Shown piece by piece: positions 1 through 52,623 of a stretch of DNA of 64,000 nt. A program made the position numbers and the translations under genes. The stretch spans positions 2,046,001 through 2,110,000 of the forward strand of contig NC_072893.1 in the NCBI RefSeq assembly GCF_027943255.1, given 5' to 3'. The stretch is from Anastrepha obliqua (taxonomy: Eukaryota; Arthropoda; Insecta; Diptera; Tephritidae). Every line of letters starts with the position of its first letter. The stretch's first letter is position 1. A model generated the notes under the pieces. The model saw only the letters and a program-made list of their open reading frames with translations, was not told where the DNA came from and ran no database searches.

Positions 1-1380
1 ACTCTTTAAAAAAATTCCGTCATCAAATGGTCTGCATTGTTGTGCAAGCGCCAAAGCAACAACAAAGCTGGTCTTTCATTGAGAATAGTCGCTTAATCAG
101 CCAAAACAGTGTATACATAAATTGAAACAGAGGAAGAATAAAAACGAAAAACATAATTGTAAAGAAATACATAAAATATTGCACTTTTGGAATGTAAAAA
201 AAGAAGTGGGCTACAAAACCAAATTTGTAAAACAGCAAACCGAATAACTTAAAGCAAAAACAATTAAGAAATTTTGTATAACTTAAAAATAGTTAAAAAA
301 AGTATTTTTGTAAAATATCGCGAACTAAGAAGATCACAACTTAATTCAATTCAATTATCCACGCTTTTAAAGCAAGTCCCTCGATTTGCACGGCGGTACG
401 CGGGTTTTACTACAAATTACAACAAAAAATTGTTTTCCATCCTATTCTGATAATTTTACATTATGCCATTTATGAGTATCATATTAAAGATACTTTTAAA
501 AACTCGTTCAAAGCTTCCAAACGCATCCTTTTCCAAAACGTCAGTCGCAAATTCTAAAGTGGTGGCATTGAGAGTGAGGAAAAAAAGAAGATACTTCAAA
601 GTCTTTTATTCTGATTGAATTCTAATAACAGGTGAAGTTAGTTTTAAATATCTTTTTTGTTATAGTGCTTCAACTTTATTAGAGCCCTATAATCCAAGAA
701 AAAATAAACCCAAGGAAAGGAAAACAATCAGCTCGGAAATAAATGACTTGTTAGTGACTCGGATAGAAAGAAAAGCAGAATTCTAGCTTCACAAAGCAGC
801 CAAAGAAGAAGAGTAAAGGCTGATTTTGATTTCTGTTTTTTAAGTTATAGTTGTTATGAGGGTTATTTATGTTTGAGTTCTTTTATTGTTTTTATTTCTA
901 CAGAATATTGTAAATTTTTTTACGTTTTTATTTGAAAGGAATATTGTTAATTAATCTATACGTTTTAATTTCAAAAATAAACTGAATGAATTTCTATCTC
1001 ATTTTACACGTAAATGACGCCCAGTTTTCAATAGGGTTACATAAATGCAAAATGTATTCAGCTAAGTGTGATTGAGTTTGGCAGTGCTTTTTTAGGAACC
1101 TTACTATGTGTAATGCATATATCGATGGTTTTCGAGAAAAGTGACATAATTCAAAAATACAAAATACTGAGTTGCGTCAGTTTTCTTCTAGATAAGTGAC
1201 GCGCCAATTCGATCACCTGACAAAACGACACTAAGGCCATCTCTCAGAATTGCTTCAAGATTCGCTTATGACGCATTTCCAGATAAAAATATAGAAACCC
1301 TGTAGTTTATTTTTGCTTTTAACGGAAAAACTCCGAATTTTGAGTTGTGTCGCTTTTCTCGAAAACCATCGCTATGTACA
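1..1380. other. AT-rich, nothing recognised
   Basis: No supported gene. A 71-codon minus frame at 23-238 is hydrophobic only because of T-rich sequence. Confidence 0.5.
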
Positions 1381-1610
1381 CTTCTTCTTCTTCTTAATTG
1401 GCGCGATAACCGCTTACGCGATTTTGGCCGAGTTTAACAAAGCGCGCCAGTCGTTTCTTTCTCGTGCTAACCGGCGCCAGTTGGACACACCAAGTGAAGC
1501 CAAGTCCTTCTCCACCTGATCTTTCCAATGCAAAGTAGGCCTTCCTCTTCCTCTGCTACCACCAGCTGGTACCGCATCGAATACTTTCAGAGCCATTGCT
1601 GATTAGGCCA
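1381..1610 (-). mobile_element. 3' end of a non-LTR retrotransposon
   Basis: The minus-strand ORF encodes FDAVPAGGSRGRGRPTLHWK followed by VEKDLASLGVSNWRRLARER and LLNSAK, the C terminus of RTE-like reverse transcriptase polyproteins. It ends in a (CTT)n tail at 1381. The same segment recurs at 46,290-46,500 on the plus strand. Confidence 0.8.
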
Positions 1611-2550
1611 GCTAACTTAGCTCATATTCCATTTAGTGTGTTAGTATTTTTTGTGAACTTTAATTTAATTGAAAAACAAATTCAATAAAATTCATCCCAA
1701 GGCTCTGTGAGAAAATATTTAGACCGCTGCGGGGCGTAAAATTTCAATAAAAGTTTCAACAAACACATTAATTCGAGGCATTCGACTACTCTCTGGCTAA
1801 GTGTTTGTACTCTTTATTTAATGTTCCCTGCTTAAAATTAGACGCCGCAATTAAAAATTGAACATCTGCAGTAGAAAGGCCGCAGTAAATAAATAAGCAA
1901 ATATTTAACAAAAAATTAAAACATTTACATAAATTACAGGCATGCGTTTTAATGAAAGGGGCAGGGTGTTTGACTCACTGGAGTCAGCACCGAATGAAAA
2001 AACGCTACTTATATATTTATTCATTCGTGCTTGAGTGTGAACTATCAAAATTTGCGTTGGCTAATAATAATTATAATAAATGAAAAACCCTGGACAGAAG
2101 TAATTGCTTTGTTTAGACAGATGCTTCTGAATTTCTATTCCGCAGTAAATTTCACCAAATGCACCACAAATCTTCGGACTTTCATGTACGTATGGTCTAT
2201 CTACATACATAGAGTTTGTCAAGAAAATGTTTTGATACACTGAAATATTCGAGTCATTTGCACTTAAACTAAAACCATCGATTCTTATTGAATGTGGAGA
2301 GCCTTTAAATATTTATTACTTTATTAGCTTGCATACTCGTAGGTACCGGTACTTCGTAATGGTAAACCTTTTGAATCCACCAAAGCAAGCAAAAACAAAA
2401 AAACAAAACGAATGCTTTTCTCAACTGTGGAGAAAGTGTTTTTACACACATTTGTATCTATTTTCGGCATCGTTTGCTAAAATGATTTTATTTACCGTTA
2501 TCTCACTGAGCTATCAATCAAATTGTAAGTAAATTATGAAGAACGTAAAA
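1611..2550. other. AT-rich, nothing recognised
   Basis: Short open frames only, with no domain or repeat match. Confidence 0.5.
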
Positions 2551-3560
2551 ATGTCTGGCAAACGGACATTGTTTGAGGTGACTCAATCGGTTTATTTTAA
2601 TTATACAGTAGGAAAAAGTGTGCGACAGTTATCAGAAATGCTTTATTTAACCCGACAAACTATTTATGTTATAATAAATCGTGCAAAAAATTAAAATATA
2701 TATGTTGGAGCCAAAATCTGCAAGTGCAAAACTACACAAAATATGTGACCGCGCCGAACGTATGTACGTAAATATTTTATTGAGAAGTAGCCGCAAGCCC
2801 TCACATTTCAACAAAAAATCTTTCTAAGGAGATTACAAATGAGTCTGGAGTCGAATTTTCTGAAACAGGCAACCAAGTTTTGCAAAAAAAGAATTATACC
2901 TTACGAGTTGCCCGAAATAATCCGTTGCTCTCTGCGCAGCATATTGAAAAGCGGCTATTTTGCGTTAAAACGCACTTAGCTCAACCAAGTAGCTACTGGG
3001 ACGATGTGATATTCTCAGATGAGACTAAAATCATGCGGAATTACAACGATGGACCCAATAGAGTATGGAAGCACCCATTAAAAGCACTGGTAAAGCGGAA
3101 TATTATATCGACAGTGAAATTTGGCAAACTTTCAGTCTTGGTGTGGAGATGCATACACAGCAAGGGAATGGGTGATTTGGTGTTTATAGAAGATAAGACT
3201 GATGCACAATAATATTTCAATATTCTGCAATGTCATTTGGCAAACAGTGCAACAAAATTTAGTTTCGTTGTTGACGACAAATCCCAGTCGTAATTCTACC
3301 AGGACAACGATCGACAACTTAAAGCTCCTATGGCCAGAATGTGGCTTCTTTTTATTCCAGTAAAGTATCGGTTATACCAACCCAAAGTCTGGATACTAAT
3401 CCATTAAAAATTTTGGGGACATATTTAAAGAAAAAAGTTGCAAAAAACAGTCAAAAGGTCGAACAGAGCTCAAAAATGTTATCTTAGAGGAATGGCGCAG
3501 GAAACGCAGAACTATAATGCTAAAAAATTGATTCATGTTATGGGGAGCAGACTAAAAGGT
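2551..3560 (+). pseudogene. Tc1-like transposase relic
   Basis: MSGKRTLFEVTQSV starts a paired-like HTH (VRQLSEML, TRQTIYVII). Downstream are LRVARNNPLLSAQHIEKRL, SYWDDVIFSDETKIM (first catalytic Asp), VLVWRCIHSKGMGDLVFI and FYQDND (second Asp). Stops separate these pieces. Confidence 0.8.
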
Positions 3561-3639
3561 TTTACGTCTACGCTACAAAATACTGATTCACATTTAATTT
3601 TTTTAAACATATAACCTAAATCAATGAACTGAAAATGTA

Positions 3640-3757
3640 AACGACCGCTATTAGAAAAACCTTTTTCATCCGTTTGGTGTTTCACCAAGATTCGAACCTA
3701 CGTTCTCTCTGAATTCCGAATGGTAGTCACGTACCAGCCCATTCGGCTACGGCGGCC
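3640..3757 (-). repeat. SINE head fragment
   Basis: Minus-strand A box (CATTCGGCTA, reversed) and B box (GATTCGAACC, reversed) with the start of the body; the 3' body is missing. Confidence 0.75.
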
Positions 3758-4219
3758 GAGTTTAAGATTAGCTTCTTGTTATTCCTTGCCTTGACAGTTC
3801 TAAAAGTTCACTGTCCAAATTAATGAGCTCTGGTTTAAGATTTTACACAAAATACCATTCCATAATTTCAATGTTTTTGCCACAAAACGAATATTTCTAT
3901 ACAATGAATCACTACGGCATTCATGGCCAAAACAACCTATTGGCACCCATCGGAGTAGAGAAGATAGTTTTCTGGAATATATTGAGCAACAAGCATAGAA
4001 TAAGGGATTACTATTTTAGAACCTGCATAGTAACTCGAATTACCACAGTGGACAAGGAAACATGATAGGAGTGTTGATGTTATTAATTTTTTGACTGATC
4101 AGAAGAGGCGTGACAGGAATTCTGCATTAGGAACCAGCAACTCCAACTCTTTCCAAAATGTTACACACACTTATTAATATCAGTACCTACTAACAGCAGG
4201 CAAATTTTCCTTTAGTAAA

Positions 4220-4640
4220 GGGTATTTCAAAGTGACGCCTAGTTGTCAGTAGTGAATAACTCACAGACGGTACCTATGTCATCTTGGACATTTATCGAGT
4301 TGACAGATGTGCAATTTTACACGATAGAGCACCGCGTTAAAATAGTTGAAATTTATTATAAAAATGATCGATCCTTAAGAGCAACAATCATCCGAATAAG
4401 TCCACAATTCAAGAGTTGGCGAAAAAATTCCAAGAAACTGGTTCTGTCGAGGAGAGAAAGAAGTAGACCACTGCTAGACCAGACTGGGGTTTTTTGAAAA
4501 GTAAAATCTATGTGAATAAGCGAACAATTATCCCATAGCAGGAAACATAAAATTTGGATCGTGATTGTTGAACTCAATGCGATAATTTGTGAGCGAGGCC
4601 TGAAAAATTTTAATTCGTATGACAGCCTGTAGACGGTTTT
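4220..4640 (+). mobile_element. Internally deleted member of the 'VWCG' mariner family
   Basis: The start (CAGTAGTGAATAACTCACAG, then a shared run through CGCGTTAAAATAGTTGAAA) parallels 24,865-24,990. The end (AAAAGTAAAATCTATGTGAA and onward to GACAGCCTGTAG) parallels 25,780-25,915. The intervening ~800 bases of transposase are missing. Confidence 0.7.
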
Positions 4641-4689
4641 ATGCGATATTTAATTGAGTGAGTTATGACCAGCACTGACCAGAGGCATC

Positions 4690-4805
4690 TGATGGTTTTA
4701 AAAGTCTTTCTTCAGCAGGCAATAGTAGACCTTTCTGTGAATTCCTGTCAGGAAAAAGCTTCTCATAAAGGTAGGAGCTGGTATTCGGAGGCGGTTTTAA
4801 ACTAA
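4690..4805 (+). repeat. SINE body fragment
   Basis: AGCAGGCAATAGTAGACCTT and AAAAGCTTCTCATAAAGGTA match the SINE body (GCAATGGCAAAC, AAAGCTCCTCATAAA). Diverged, head missing. Confidence 0.5.
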
Positions 4806-5574
4806 GGCCTCTCTATTATTAGAATAACACCAAAATATATGCCAAAAATAGGTGGAAAATCTTGTACTTTCCAGAGTATATCCAGTGGTCTATTAATACT
4901 ATCTGTTAATTCAAGAAATTAACTCCTTTTCTTTCGTATGGTTTCTTGCTGAGAATCATCTGAAGACTTTTCATTTGCTAAACGACTTTTTCTACTTTAA
5001 GAACCAAATGATGAACAAATTGTTTTATTTGCCATCCGGCCGAGTCAACAAGCCTCTCTCATTGACAGACAAATTGTCGATCATTCAACAAAAATTCTAT
5101 TTTTGTCGTCTTGCTAAAAAATTCATTTCGTATTTCTGTGTATTTTTAATTGTCGTCTCTGTTGTATTTTTTTCTGTTTCTGCGCTAGCAGCTTATTGAT
5201 ATATATTTCACTTAATTGTGTACAATCGGGCGGCCAAAACAAAAAACATATAAACATTTTTCCATTCACCAGTCGCTAGTTTATGCTTATAGAACTTTTT
5301 TAAATAAGTGGAGGAAAAGTAAAATTTCTAGAAAAAACGTTTCGTTTTCAAAAGGGTGAGCTTATGAGCAAGGACTTGTTCGGTATCTCCAGGACCAAAA
5401 CAATATGGAATATATCCTGGCATACCGCTTAAATCAGATGGTGCATCCTTTTAGGACAATGCGCCTGGAAGATGCACATTTTAACAATCTGAGCCCGATG
5501 GCTTTCAAAGATTGATTTAAAAATACACACTCGTAAATTACCAACAAAAGTTCATTGCGAACTACGTAATTAAT

Positions 5575-5660
5575 CACCGCCTCCGGAGGGCAAATGGTTT
5601 TTTTTGAGGAGCTTTTTCATTGATATTGCCTATCGAGGGGCGGCCGCTATTTCAAGTCTG
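5575..5660 (-). repeat. SINE body fragment
   Basis: GAGGAGCTTTTTCATTGATA and TGCCTATCGAGGGGCGGCCG match the reversed SINE body. Confidence 0.5.
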
Positions 5661-5739
5661 TTTGTCAAGTAGTTAGGATTGTAAGAATAAACGTGACTTG
5701 GGGGTCAAAACTCCGAACTTACGTGGGCGTGGCAATTAT

Positions 5740-7215
5740 GTTTTTTTTTTTACGGGACAGACTAGCAAGTGCAGACACAATTAAATCCATTGTACTACTC
5801 TTGGATTCCCTTGTAATTTTCTTTAAATCTACCCGATCTCCGAAGAACTCTGAGTAGATCTTGTGGTGCCAAGGAGCCAAGGAGGTCGCTTTTTAACACA
5901 TCAGTGCCAAAGACCTCAAGCCTGATTCGGGCGAAGGCGGGGCAGATGCACAGTAAGTGGTCCGCCGTCTCATCCTCCTCTCCACATGCTAGGCAAAGTG
6001 CACTGTCTGAGATGCCCACCTTTTCCACGTGCTTTTCCCATAGAAAGTGGCCCGTCATCAGTCCAACCAGCCTTCTACAGTCCCCTCTGCTTAGTGACAG
6101 GACGAACTACGACAGTGGGTCGGACATGACAGGTAACATCAGTTTTGTCCATCTGCAGCCTCTCTCAGCCTGCCAAGCTCGCTTGTGGGTTAAAGTAACC
6201 CGTTTACTAACCCGTTTGACTTTGATGGCTGCAGAAGAGAGTGGCAGAACGGACTACCCTTGAAGGGATTAGGGGCTGTCTAAGGCCATGAGCCCAGCTT
6301 GGCTGTCGCTACAGACACATGCAGATCTTCCTCTCCATCTGTTTTCCACAACAAAGTTCATCGCTTCTTGAGCTGCATACACGCCCGCTTGAAACATAGA
6401 TGCATACATTCCAAGAGCAAAGTGCAGTTTTGTCCCGCTGGATTCCACGTAGACCCCAGAGCCGGAGCCGTAGTTGATCCTGCAGCCATCCGTGAAAATG
6501 CGAAAACAGTGTTTACCGGGCTCATTTTCTGAGTTTGACCACAGTTGAGCCTTTGGCAACACCACATTGTATCTCTTCTCAAGCACGACTTAGGATGGCA
6601 TGGAGTCTAGGGGCATGGCAAGGACCATTGGATCGAAGTCCATGCCTATTCTGTTGTCCAGTGTAGTACAGGGGCCGTACCAATTCCCATGGTGTTTCAG
6701 CCTGCAGATGGCCTTCAAGGCCTCTCCTTGGCTGAAAACATCAAGTGGTGATAAACTAATCAGAGCATCTAATGCTGGGCCCGAAGTAGTCGGAAAAGCT
6801 CCGGTGCAGCAGATGACCACAGTGCGTTGTAGTCTCGATAAGGTCCTCCTAACTCCCACGAGAGAGTCTTCTCATCCAGACCAATGATGCATAGCTGATA
6901 ATAGGTCTTGTCATAGCTGTGTAGATCCATAGGACCTTGCTAGGAGGATGACCCCACGTTTTTCCAAAAACCCCCTTACACTGCCAGAAAGCTTTCAGTG
7001 CTTTGGATGCCTTTGTTTCAACGTGTGATTTTGCGTGTGTGAGCTTACTATCGAGGATTACTCCAAGATATTTAATTTCCTTGGATAGCTGGAATGTGAC
7101 TCCATTTAGCTTAGGCAGAACGAGTCCATCAAGCTTCCTCCTTCTGGTGAAGAGGACAATACCAGTCTTGGTGGGATTTGCCGATAGCCCATTCGCACGC
7201 TCAAAGTTTGTTTTT
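5740..7215 (-). mobile_element. Non-LTR retrotransposon 3' half with RNase H and zinc knuckle
   Basis: Minus-strand pieces in order: reverse transcriptase end (GLSANPTKTGIVLFTRRRKL, EIKYLGVILDSKLTHAKSHV), linker, RNase H (CFRIFTDGCRINYGSGSGV with catalytic Asp, ACVCSDSQAGLMAL), then a knuckle CLACGEEDETADHLLCICPA. A T run at about 5741-5751 is the poly(A) tail on the minus strand, marking the 3' end. The RNase H domain points to the I/LOA/R1-type group. Frameshifts and stops are present. Confidence 0.85.
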
Positions 7216-7818
7216 AGTCAACGTCAACTAAATTTACGATGAACCCGCTTTTTATGAACCCGAATTTACTAGGGTCATAATGCTTAGGTAACATAATAGC
7301 GCCATATTGGTGAAATTCACCATCAGAATCAAAATATAATTCTGGGGTAAGGTTAAACATTTTTTTTAGGACCATACTTGACGATATCACTTTGTGCCAT
7401 TATTTATTTATAATTTAAGTAAAAAATCACTTTTTTGCCACTATTTTTACCAAAAAGGTATTTTATTTTTCGACTTTCTCCGCCCTTTTTAAATGTGCCC
7501 CCTTTTGTAAGGGAATGTCGCAATTCGAATGTCTCAAGTGAGCAAACCTTTAATAATTGAATCATGCTTACATCCTTCAACTTGTTCTTTAGGACTTTTA
7601 CGTATGAGTAAAAATGAGTATGAGAAAAAAAATTAATTTTTTTTCACATTTTTTCTTTTCAGATCTCTAAGAACTAAGATGTGGAGTTGAGAAGCAAGTA
7701 TCTCGACAAGAGCTAAATAATTCTGCATAAAATATAAACAAATGTAAATCAAAGATAAAACTGGAAAAAAATCTACTAAAAAATTGTATTCGACAAACAC
7801 AACAACAACGGCACGGAG

Positions 7819-48643
<40,825 letters not shown>

Positions 48644-49350
48644 AGTGAATGCTGAAGTTTACCTTGTTACACGCACTTACTTGCATATATGTATACTTAT
48701 AAGTAGACAGGAATTAGGATTTATTGGAAAAATACTTTGCTGGGCGTTGAAGCCAAAAGCTGTGAAAAGATTGATTGGAATACAAAGTTTGTTTCAAACC
48801 AGTATTTAAACATAAATAATTTAGGTTAGGCAAAGGAGATTTAAGTGAAAATACTTTAGGGTAAGAACACACTCAGACGATTTACAACACAAATTAGCGT
48901 AGCTGAATAGCAACTAGTCGAATCCATTCAACATCCAGATGGTTATTCTTATTACTACGAGTACGTAAAGATCTTTGTTGTGTTGCAAGTAGCCGCTTGT
49001 AAAATATTACGTAGATAGTTTTAGCACCTACACACACACACACTTATTTCTTGTAAAAATGTTATCCAGAATAGATTTAGGAGCAAATCATCATACAAGT
49101 GAGGATCCGTGTATTGGACTTGTTTTTATAAAGTCTCACAAGCACAAGCTGTGGGATTCAATTTAGAACTTAACTTGTGAAGCGAGTAAACTCCCATAAA
49201 ATGATGTCTGTGCGTAGAGATATTCTTATATTTATGATTTAATGTTACTTATATACAAACAAAATTATCGGGAATATTTTAAGTTACTCGTAATGTGTTT
49301 TAGAAATGCAAATGTAAATACTCCAACAATGAAATTTATTAATAAAATAA
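48644..49350 (+). other. Pkcdelta: PKC delta 3' UTR with candidate poly(A) signal
   Basis: Non-coding, AT-rich sequence follows the stop. AATAAA at 49341-49346 is the first well-placed polyadenylation signal. No repeats are recognisable before it. Confidence 0.5.
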
Positions 49351-49544
49351 TTTAAAAAATTCAATTTGATTGGTTCTCAGCATAAAAAGGATCCCAGCAT
49401 AAAACATCAATGCAAAATTATTATTTAATTTCAAATTTTCAAAATACAGGCTACTAGCAAAACCGTTTGTGGATGCATGAAATAAAAATTGCATACAAAA
49501 TTTTCAACGTGAAAAATTTAAAAAATATAAGGGTGGTATTACGA

Positions 49545-49965
49545 CATTAGCCCTGCAATTGTAGGTAAGGTTGGAATAAATGGCTGCCCAAGCGGGGACT
49601 ACTTGGACAAAGAATCAAATTCGTCCATTGTGATGCCAAAAGAAAAACAGAGGGGGACAGGGGGAAGGATTGGATTGGAGGATGATGACCAAACGGTTAC
49701 TGATTACCTTGCGTTAACCTCTTCCAGCGCAGGTGTAGCGAACAAGTGAGATCCCATATATCTGCACCTTAGCTCAAGAGAGCAAGGCAGCTGAGCAGGA
49801 GGTGCTGAGATGATTCCACCTCGTCTTCCAAACAGCTACCAAAGAAAGGGCGGGCTAGGGCAATACCAAGTATCACCGCATGGAGACTTAACGGACAATG
49901 GCTGATAAGGACACCCACCAAATTCCAGAGCTGCAGCTTTGTTAGCCGATCTGCTCGTGGCTAGA
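49545..49965 (-). mobile_element. LINE C-terminal fragment
   Basis: The minus strand reads WNLVGVLISHCPLSLHAVIL, ALARPFFGSCLEDEVESSQH and LLSCLALL, a degenerate zinc-knuckle end of an RNase H-bearing LINE. Stops are present. Confidence 0.55.
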
Positions 49966-51173
49966 GAATCTCGCGACTTTATACGTTTTCGCACTAACCC
50001 ATCCCCGCTAAGTTGACGCGAGTTGGAACTCTATAGTGCCATCGGGATGTCATTGGCCCTTCCAAATACACCAAAATATCAGTTGCTTTTATAGTAAATA
50101 GAAGGAGCATAGAATGTGGACATGAAGTACATCAGTCCAGAGCCAGCGGATTTGAAATCGACAAGCTCTGTGGAATAAATACTTGTTTTGATAATTTAAC
50201 TGCAAGATCAGAATTCAAGATTCTAGAAATTCTTTATTTATTCCGTCACCAAAAATTAAAAACTAAAACTGATTAACTAGCAGTGATTATTTCATAATAC
50301 TACTTAATTAATTAAAAATGGTTTATGATTGCATTTATTATTTCAGTGGGTGATCCATTAAAACCTACTATTTCAAATTTAGCGTAATTTCGTGTTAGCT
50401 GCACTGCGTTGTTGTTTTGCATTGTAGTCATGGACAATTACGTGAATGCACAACGCAAATAGCAACGGTTTGAAATGGAAAACGGTTTGTTTTCATTTTC
50501 ACAAAGAAATGGAGCTTACTAAAAACCCAAAAACATTTTCGACTGCACGTGACTATCATTCCGTTGATCCAGAGTACGATTTCACTGCCGGCAGGTAATA
50601 GCGAACTTCTAACCTCTTTTCTGCCATGAAAAAACTTCACGTAGAAAATATCTGCCACTCTGAGGTACCTCTAAACTATACACAAAAAATTGTAAGAGAT
50701 GCTCTGCCACATGATTCAATTATACAAGGTTAAGTAAAGTTTGACAACTGATTTTGGATGCTACTTAATCCATTGATGCAATTTGGAAGCAAGGGAAAAA
50801 AGGGCATAAGTTTATCCCCTTTCTGAAAATGTAGTAAAAAATTGAAAAGGTCGTTGTAAGCCATAGAATAATTTTATGTTATTTTATAAGTGGTACCTAA
50901 TTATTTATATTTTTAACTTAACTATTCACATGGATTTGTGTCATATAATATATGTATGTATTTTGACCATGCATCGGATTGGAATCTATATGTGCCATTT
51001 GTAAACCTACACTGAAGTAATAAATAAAACAACTTGAGAATAGTGGAAACTCTTAACGAGGAAAAACAACTTTTATTTCGTCACGTCCGCTAATCATACA
51101 TTTGATTTTTTAACGAGATTACCTGCAAAGTTAGAAGTATAAAATCTGTGTTAAAAAAAGATAAATTTATATA
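49966..51173. other. Spacer downstream of the kinase gene
   Basis: Only one SINE fragment recognised. Confidence 0.45.
50590..50715 (+). repeat. SINE body fragment
   Basis: CAGGTAATAGCGAACTTC, TTTTCTGCCATGAAAAAACT, ATATCTGCCACTC and TCTGCCACATG follow the SINE body order. Confidence 0.5.
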
Positions 51174-52623
51174 CAGTCACTCACATTCAAAGTCAGGCAG
51201 ATGCATACGAAAACTTCTAGACATAATATCTATGTTTTGATGAAAGAAAACACGTTCTACCTTTTTCTGTTTTTTCACAAAAATTGTTTTATTTAAAAAC
51301 AACAAAAAAAATATATTCCAAGTTGCTTTATAAAATGTTAATGTATAAAAAACTGAAAAAGGCCACTTCTCTGTCTCACATTTAAAGTCGGGCAAACCAT
51401 GTTTTGCAAATATGCATACCGTTATTTCTAAATTTTCTATACTTGTATTAAAAGTTATTGTTCATTGTTACCTTGTCAATCATTGGGTGAGTTTATAAAA
51501 GTATTTTGCAAAATACCGCGTAATGGTAAACAGTCTACATTGGAGGAACGCAAAATAGTAATTCAACTGCACTTAGACGAAAAATCTGAGCGAGCAATAT
51601 CGAAATTGATAAAGAAAAGCAAGTCAACAGTGCACGATATTATTGCTAGATACAATGAAAATGGTTTCATTGCAAATAAGCATCGTGAAACCCGTCCAAA
51701 GAAGCTTTCCTCCAAAGATGAGAGCATGGTGCTAAGGGAAGTGAAGAAAAATCCATTCATTTCTGCTCCAAAATTAACTGCGATGGTTAAAGAAGCTTCT
51801 GGGGTGGAGGTATATCCCGAAACAATAAGAAGACTTCTTCGAAAAAATGATTTTCACGGCCGAGTTGCGCGGAAGAAGCCCCTAATAAGCAAGAAAACCC
51901 AAAATGACCGGCTTGTTTTTGCTCGCCAATATATGACTAAGGATTTCGATTTTTGGAGCACTGTAAGTGGGGGGAAAAATAACAATTTCATGATTTTAAT
52001 ATTCATATTTTAGGTATTATTTACTGACGAAAGTAAATTTAATTTATTTGGATGTGATGGAAGGGGTAAAGTGTGGCGCAAACCGAAGGAGCTGGAGAAG
52101 AAGAATTTAAGAAAAACGGTTAAACAAGGTGGTGGATCTGTAATGGTTTGGGGATGCATGGTGGCGTCAGGAGTTGGAAAATTGCATTTCATTGATGGAA
52201 TAATGAATAAACACGTTTATTTAACAATTTTGAAACAAAATTTGAAAGAAAGCGTGAGAAAACTAGGCATCGAAAGTAGTTTTCAATTGTACCAGGACAA
52301 CGATCCCAAACATTCCTCATATGACGTCAAGAGCTGGTTGTTATATAACTGTCCAAAGGTAATAAAAACCCCTGCACAAAGTCCCGACCTCAATGCCATT
52401 GAGCATTTGTGGGATGAATTAGGTCGCCGGATGCAGGAAAGGCAGTGTACATCAATTCAACTCTTGAAAATTGCTCTGCAGGAAGAATGGAATAAAATAA
52501 GCCCTGATGTTTGCAAAAAGTTAGTGGAATCGATGCCAAGCCGGCTCCAAGCTGTTGAAAAGCAAAAAGTTGGAGCAACGAAGTATTAATTTTGCGTTGT
52601 GTACAAATTTTTTCACACCTGTG
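51174..52623 (+). mobile_element. Tc1-like DNA transposon
   Basis: TA dinucleotides flank candidate ends at 51174 (CAGTCACTCACATTC) and 52623 (TTCACACCTGTG). The two ends do not pair convincingly, so the left end is uncertain. A related motif, TCACATT(C/T)AAAGTC, occurs twice on the left (about 51181 and 51376), suggesting subterminal repeats. Confidence 0.6.
51465..52589 (+). CDS. Tc1-like transposase, apparently intact, with one 51-bp intron
   Basis: Exon 1 (51465-51962) and exon 2 (52014-52589) join in phase 0 across GTAAGT...TTTTAG to give 357 aa. The N-terminal paired-like HTH region includes LEERKIVIQL and KSKSTVHDII. The catalytic triad is Asp in VLFTDESKF, Asp in YQDNDPKH, and Glu in SPDLNAIEHLWDEL, with 34 residues between the last two (DD34E, the Tc1 signature). 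It ends KVGATKY. No frameshift or premature stop is seen once the intron is removed; the TAG at its 3' end would stop unspliced translation just before the catalytic core. It catalyses cut-and-paste transposition. An upstream in-frame start other than 51465 was not found. Confidence 0.85.

Larger units (their letters stand above)
3760..5574. other. Spacer between repeat fragments
   Basis: Apart from the mariner derivative and SINE fragment listed separately I see nothing. The ORFs at 3823-4065 and 4975-5199 have no recognisable domain. Confidence 0.45.

Noticed and set aside
23..238. Small hydrophobic minus-strand protein
   Set aside because: Phe/Tyr-rich composition follows from A/T-rich DNA; no conserved feature.
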